Shown here piece by piece: positions 58,396-64,000 of a DNA stretch of 64,000 bases (positions within the stretch are counted from its first letter, which is position 1; every line of letters begins with the position of its first letter). The translations under genes were made by a program, and so were the position numbers. Origin of the DNA: Eustoma russellianum (taxonomy: Eukaryota > Streptophyta > Magnoliopsida > Gentianales > Gentianaceae); the NCBI GenBank assembly GCA_036186865.1, contig AP025074.1:8999361-9063360 (forward strand), given 5' to 3'. A model generated the notes under the pieces. That model saw only the letters and a program-made list of their open reading frames with translations, was not told the origin of the DNA and made no database searches.

Positions 58396-61300
58396 TGCAG
58401 GATCTGCACGGCACCACTAGAAGGGGGGTTGAATAGTGAATGCGGAAAATGTGGTTTTTAAAATAGTTTTAAACCAAAAACCCAACTTCTGAAAACAGTT
58501 TCAGTTTTCAAGACCAGTTTTAAAATTCTTTGAAAACTAGGTTGCAGGTCTTTAAAAATTCTGAAATTTGGAGAGAACTTAGCCTCAGATGTTATGAGTG
58601 TCTCCTAAAAATTTCAGATTTAAATTCAACACCTAACCCCTTGAAAATTCGTTGGTGGTCAGATTGCACAAATCTGCCAGAAACGGTAGACTGATTTGAA
58701 AAATTAATTCCTATTTGTACGCAACTCCAAATGCTCTGAAAATTTAAAGACTAACCCCTTATAAGTTTTATTTAAATGGGTTGAAACATTTTTGAAAAAT
58801 TCTTTTGGAAAGTTAGTCAAATACGATCAAAGTCTCAACCTTTGCAAGTCTGAAAATCAGACTGCACTAGTCTCAGAAGATTGGATGTTTGGGTGACTTA
58901 TACTTATCCAAAAGGGTTAAAACTTGTGCCAAAAGAACCTTAAAACGTGTGGCTATGTTTCCTGAAAGTTTCGTGATTTTTGAAAATCGTTTACTATTTT
59001 TACGAACGTGATTAAAAACGATAAATTGTAATGAAACTGAAAGTAAGTGCTGAAAGTAAATGACACAAAGAATTTTATACTGGTTCGGTTATAAACAACC
59101 TACTCCAGTCTTCGAGGACACCTTCCTCGGTTCACACAAATCACACAACACAAAGAACACCTTACCATAGGGTTGATGGAGTTACACCCCAACTCCAACC
59201 CTTTACAAACCTTGTATGTGAATACAATGCACACGAACACCACCACCTTGCAAGTTCAAGATTGATCACACTTTGATCAATCTTTTACAATGATAAAAGA
59301 GAATATGATGGTATGTAATAAGCCTATTCAAGATGTATAAATATGAATACAATAGGTTTTTAGAGATAAGAAAGAAAGAAGGTGTAGAAGAAGAGATAGA
59401 AGACTCTTTTTGCACTTTTGAACTTGTGAGGCTTGTCTTGCTTTTGTTTTGCTCTCTTCACTTCTTTTTATCATAGTTGGCCGCCCCCTATGTTGCTCTT
59501 CCCCTCTTGAAAATAATCTTCTAAGTCCTTGGAAGAGTATATGGCATCATTGTGACATGTTTTTGCTTACTTGGCATGTTCTCATTGGATGATCATTAAG
59601 CTCTTGCTTACTTGGCACTCATTGATTGGTTGAATTTTGTCATCACTTGATGACTAGACAAATCTGAGAATAACACTTAAAATATGTGCCAAAATCATCA
59701 TAAAATAGTTACCATAACTCCAAAGATCATCACATAAAATTAGCAAGACGATTTTCTCCAAAAATTCCTTAAAAAATCGGCCATGCACATCTTGCACATG
59801 CTGAAATTTCAGCATGTGTAACATTCATTTTTTATTCAAAATATTGCCGATTTTGTATTGATTTATTCCAAGAAATCAAAGGATAATTCAATCACCATTT
59901 AGTATGCAATATTCTCATCTTTTATGGAATAAAAATTAGACAATAATGTGGCCTAAAATTCGGCCATGTACACTCCTACACATGCTGAAATTTTCAGCAT
60001 GTGTGATATTCAAAAATATCATCATTTTAATTCCATAACTTATTCAAAATACTTCCAAATTATCTTTCAATCAATCCACCTTGATCAAGACACAAAATAT
60101 GACTCATATTGATGTAAAAATCGGCCAGCCATTGTGCACATGCTGAAATTTTCAGCATGTGTTATAAATGTGACATAAGTTTAAAATGTTACCTTTTGTA
60201 GTTCCTTTCTTTATGTCACCAACATTGCATGCTTTATTCTTGACCAATCAATATGCCAACAATGCTCCACATATTCTCCAACTCAGCTGATCTAGGCGTG
60301 TACAATGACTTGGGCATGTGCTGAATTTTATTTTTGCAAACTTTGTAAAATAGTGCACATTTAATAACACACACATGGTATATTCCAATCAGCCCTTAAT
60401 TGAATTTTCTAGAACACTTTGAGATGTATGAAATATGTAAAAAGTGTCTAGATACATGTTGTATGATGTGCTAAAAATGTTCCATGTGTCGTGTACGTAG
60501 AAAACCGAATTTTCGACGTTTATCGATTACCCGATTTTTCTCTAATTAAATTCCAACTTTTGCACATGTTATATATATTATGTTACACATAATATACATA
60601 AATTAAACTTTAATATTCAACTCATAAGGATGATTAAAGTGGAGCCTAGACATGTGACAAAATTGAAATTGGAATCTCCACAATTTGGACTTAATGTGGG
60701 GTGATTTGTGTGTGCCAACATGGAATGATTTTATGGCTGCACATACCATGTAAGCCACGAAATTTATGGCTATTTTTGAAGTGTAGGGGCTGGCCATCTA
60801 TTTATGGCAAGTACGTGACACGTTGGCGAAGTTTCGGTATTCGTCCGATACAACAATTTTCGGTTTAGAACCTTTTAATGTGTCGTATTGAATTTGTCAT
60901 CACCATGACTTATATCATATGATATAAGACCTGAATATACTCATAAATATGAGTCAAGTATGATGGTGTGACATTAACGTACGTACGTAAAATATATAAC
61001 GTGTCGGTAGTACGTTGGAATAAATGTGTATGTGCCTTTTTAAAAAATTTGAAAATATATATATATACATATATATAAATGGCGTGTATTTATGTGTGGG
61101 AGGAGAGTGGAAGACTTTTCTTTCTTCACCTTGTTGCCTTTGTGCCTTGTCCAAATACTGCTTCCTTTAATGAACTACTTAGTTTAATTAACTAAGTACT
61201 TCACTTAATGAACTAGTTTAGTTCATTAATGGTGGCACCTGAAAATAGTTCAAACACAACAAATGTTTGCCATTTGATGTAAGATTTAAAGCTTCATAGA

Positions 61301-61446
61301 TCGTTAGTACGTCAACATTATATACGAACTATATAAGGCAAGTTTTATGCAAAAACGTGTCATCTCATAAAATATGTCATGCATTTCTTGATAACACGTT
61401 ATTTAAATCATGCATTTTGAAATCACTCAAACCTTTTTTCTCAACA
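58396..61446 (-). repeat. Copia-E 3' LTR
   Basis: 3051 bp, plus-strand start TGCAGGATCTGC (TGTAGG in relatives), end CTTTTTTCTCAACA. The palindromic modules are the best preserved in the window: perfect palindromes with arm CACATGCTGAAA at 59795-59818, 59979-60003 and 60137-60161. The 20-bp palindrome is at 60909-60928 and the hairpin at 59258-59284. Confidence 0.92.
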
Positions 61447-61605
61447 ATCTCCCCCTTTTGATGATTTTCAAAATAACCTACATTCATGATTTAAATCTTA
61501 TCACTCCCCCTTCAATCGTGCACAAATTCAACTTTTGAAGTTCAAATTTCAAATCCGCTCCCCCTTGATTTATGCAATTAATCTTTCTCTCTCCCCCGTA
61601 AATCA
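61447..61605 (-). other. Copia-E polypurine region
   Basis: Pyrimidine runs CTCCCCC(T) at about 61449, 61505, 61558 and 61591, that is, four purine tracts on the element's strand. It matches the layout in Copia-B and is cut at 61605. Confidence 0.8.
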
Positions 61606-61910
61606 TGATGCACCCCGCATCCCGGCCTAGCCGGAACCGGTGCACCTGTCGTACTTCACTAAGGAGAGTACCAGGCGTCGATCCATAATGTATCGTGCTC
61701 CATGATAAAATGCATGGAGTTTTTGCGCTTATTCGTCAACAAGTAAGCGAAACCGTGGCAGAATAAACACAAGAAAATTCTTAGTTTTACAACCCAAGTC
61801 AAATGTACCGAAATTCTCAAAAGTAATTGTTTTCCATCACAATCACATAATCAATCATCGGTCACAGTCGGCATGTCGTGTCTCCTATTCCATCCATCCT
61901 TCGCTGCACT

Positions 61911-61969
61911 CACGGGTAGGGAACCCTAGGTTCATCCTCAATCCACTCTACTTTGTTCCCTACAGCCAC
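61911..61969 (-). other. Candidate LTR micro-ORF exon, Gypsy-4
   Basis: The minus strand reads TATTTTTCCATCCAG, then a frame ending KVEWIEDEPRVPYP and TGA (61911-61913). Against Gypsy-2 the last 11 codons differ at GAG/GAA, CCG/CCT, GTA/GTT, CCT/CCC, TAT/TAC and CCA/CCG, all synonymous, and the stop is TAG/TGA. Confidence 0.55.
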
Positions 61970-62865
61970 TGGATGGAAAAATAGGGGGTGAGTGACAAAG
62001 TCACCAGCAAGTATACTATAAACAATCATACATTAAATGGAAATTACATACAAGAACCGAACCCCCAAAATTTTAGAACATACCTGACCTTCATTTAAAC
62101 ACCCGTAAGAAGTCAACACAAGGTATATCCAAGGTCATAGCTTAACAAAGATTGAAACTTAACAGAGATCAAAGCTTATGAAAGGATCATCGCTCAATAA
62201 AGATCATAACATACAAAAGGTCATCACTCAATAAAGGTCATAACCTAAGAGCTACCAAGTCATAACAACTTGGCCTAAATGTCATGAATAAGATCATAGC
62301 ATACATAACAACAGTAGTGAAATCATAACTTAGGTAACGAGAGATAGGAGGATCATAACCTATGTAACATTACCCCTAGCATTTGGCTAGCATCTCATCC
62401 CTTCAATCATTAGCCGCTAAGGCAATAAATTCATAACTTAGTCACGAAGCGAGTAATAGCACAGCCTAGTGCAAATAGACTCAACATCTTGCTCATGACC
62501 ATATGCAATGCGTATGAATATGCAAATGTAGCGCATAATGCCCTCCATCCCATGCCCGTTAGTGACCATCACTTAATGCGTCAAGATCATAACTTAAGCA
62601 AGATCGTCCCTTATTAAAGAACGTAACCATAAAAGACCGCAACTTGTAAAAGTTCGTAACATATCAGGGATCATCACTTAATAAAATCATAACTTAGGAA
62701 CTACCAAGTTATAACAACTTAGTCTAATTATCAGGTGCCACTACACGATGACTCAATAAATGCAACATGCATACATATGTACATGTGATGCATCATGATA
62801 AAAATGAGAATACGATCTTTCATGCTTTTCTTTCAAAACATCATCGTCGGAAAACAACCGAGTGT

Positions 62866-63048
62866 TCAGATCTATCTTCCCGGATCTGAGGCGGTAACGT
62901 CTCCCCTTCGAATCTATTATTCCCAGATTCGGAACGGTAGCGTCATCACTTATCGGGTCTATTCTCTCCGGGCCCGAACGGTCATTATCAGGTCTATTCT
63001 CTCCGGGCCTGAACGGTCATATTATCAGATCAATTCACCCCGGATCTG
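62866..63048 (-). repeat. Hairpin array with compensated stems, Gypsy-4 LTR
   Basis: Five hairpins: CAGATC/GATCTG (62867-62888), CGAATCT/AGATTCG (62909-62931), CGGGTC/GGCCCG (62954-62976), CAGGTC/GGCCTG (62989-63011) and CAGATC/GATCTG (63026-63048). Loops are similar (TATTCTCTCCG or AATTCACCCCG). At three stem positions both partners change together. Confidence 0.85.
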
Positions 63049-64000
63049 GGCGGGTCCTTACTATCCAGGATCATACAACACACGGTACCGGTGGGAAGCG
63101 TTCTTTTAAAACAGGATCATTTCTTTAAAAACGCTTTTCATCTTTCTTTCGCATAAAACCAATGCCATAAATCATGTAAATGACGATGATGCAATGTATG
63201 ACATGCATTATGCGACTCGTGAACAAATGCATCATAACATGCATGCACGGACTTGTCTTTTAAGCTGGAAAAACTGTCCAGCAATCACATTCTGTTCATA
63301 TAGCCTCGTGCTCATCAATTCGTGCTCATATTCATAAACCCATGCAATACATATGCAAAATGAAGGCTTAGACACATGCCATAAAAATTTCGTAACATTC
63401 CGAAATGTCTAAGTCCTCAAAACATCATATTATCATCAAATGTATTGCTGGAATCAGCAGGGCAGTACCGCGTTATCTTAGTTCCTTGGATTATAGAACC
63501 TTATTCATTTTAATCCATCACCTGGAAAACATAGCTAACTCACCAAGAAACAATATTCATAAGGCCAAACATCACATTCAAGCTTAAATGAGCAAGATCA
63601 AAGCCTTATAACTTAAGACATTAATCTATCCTGTTTTCCACTTTTGTGCAACTAATTTCAACTCAGTTGTTAACCATCAAAATGGTGGTTTTATGCTGGT
63701 TTCTTTACATGGACATGTACATATATGTCTTAGGTAATTACCATAAAAATACCAAAGAAATCCAATAAGTTTAAGGAGGTCAACTAATTACCTTTCCCCA
63801 GCTAGGTACATGCAGAATCTGGAATGACCAGTTTTATCACGAATTTCATTGTGACCAAACCACAACTCCTTTTACTAAAATTCCAACTCACGTATGTCAT
63901 ACACACATCAAACTATCATCATGTCAAAAATCAGCTCTTTTGCACATTCCTAAGATGCACTTTCGAGCCACACAACTTACCACTCAAAACTGTCCTGTCC

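Larger units (their letters stand above)
58396..61605 (-). mobile_element. Copia-E: 3' end of a Ty1/copia (Sirevirus-type) element, cut by Gypsy-4
   Basis: A 3' LTR (58396-61446) followed by 159 bp of polypurine-containing non-coding sequence, then Gypsy-4 begins. Gag and pol lie beyond the window, if present. The left flank GCCTA would be one copy of the target duplication. Confidence 0.88.
61606..64000 (-). mobile_element. Gypsy-4: 3' LTR of a chromovirus-like element, running off the window
   Basis: The plus strand starts TGATGCACCCCGCATCC, aligned with TGTAGCGCCCCGCATCC of Gypsy-1. Left flank AATCA. It contains the micro-ORF (61911-61969), the hairpin array (62866-63048) and the beginning of the diverged module region (from about 63600). 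No coding domain is visible, so orientation and family rest on LTR homology. At least 2395 bp of LTR are present. Confidence 0.8.

Overview
The window is a pile of plant LTR retrotransposons nested inside one another. I see no host gene, tRNA, rRNA, CRISPR array or bacterial-type signal. Every primer binding site matches the 3' end of plant initiator tRNA-Met (TGGTATCAGAGC). The proteins are Ty1/copia polyproteins (order protease, integrase, RT, RNase H) with 3-kb LTRs of Sirevirus type, and Ty3/gypsy chromoviruses of Tekay/Del type (order RT, RNase H, integrase, chromodomain) with 4-kb LTRs. This points to a large, AT-rich, repeat-dominated flowering-plant genome. I cannot name the species.

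Layout. 1-1618: minus-strand gypsy element 'Gypsy-3' (gag start, leader, part of the 5' LTR), interrupted by Copia-C. 1619-28024: outer plus-strand Copia-C (5' LTR 1619-4671, 3' LTR 25003-28024). Its gag is broken at 5074 by plus-strand Copia-A (5' LTR 5075-8136, gag, pol). Copia-A's pol is in turn broken at 13070 by a complete minus-strand Copia-B (13071-24574, duplicated target TCTAA). Copia-A has no 3' LTR: its internal domain runs into Copia-C's 3' end, as expected if the nested pair recombined. 28025-39127: minus-strand Gypsy-1 in Copia-C's 3' LTR, with its own 5' LTR cut off. 39128-57874: minus-strand Copia-D, a gag-only deletion derivative. Its 3' LTR (on the left in the window) is interrupted by a complete plus-strand Gypsy-2 (41126-53938, duplicated target ATTTA). 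57875-58395: about 520 bp of unassigned AT-rich DNA. 58396-61605: minus-strand Copia-E 3' LTR and start of its 3' non-coding region, cut by minus-strand Gypsy-4, whose LTR (61606 onward) leaves the window.

All gag and pol frames are broken by stops or frameshifts, so they are annotated as pseudogenes. Many of the nonsense changes look like C-to-T decay of methylated DNA.

The most interesting signals are non-coding. (1) Three divergent chromovirus LTR families carry tandem arrays of short hairpins; the stems change by compensating substitutions while pairing is kept. (2) The same LTRs carry a conserved micro-ORF ending in WIEDEPRVPYP-stop just after a splice-acceptor-like site, with only synonymous differences between two families. 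(3) A 74-nt intron inside Gypsy-2's RT is precisely absent from sibling Gypsy-1. (4) Gypsy LTRs contain modules repeating every 190 bp. These may together describe a spliced, structured LTR leader not known to me.
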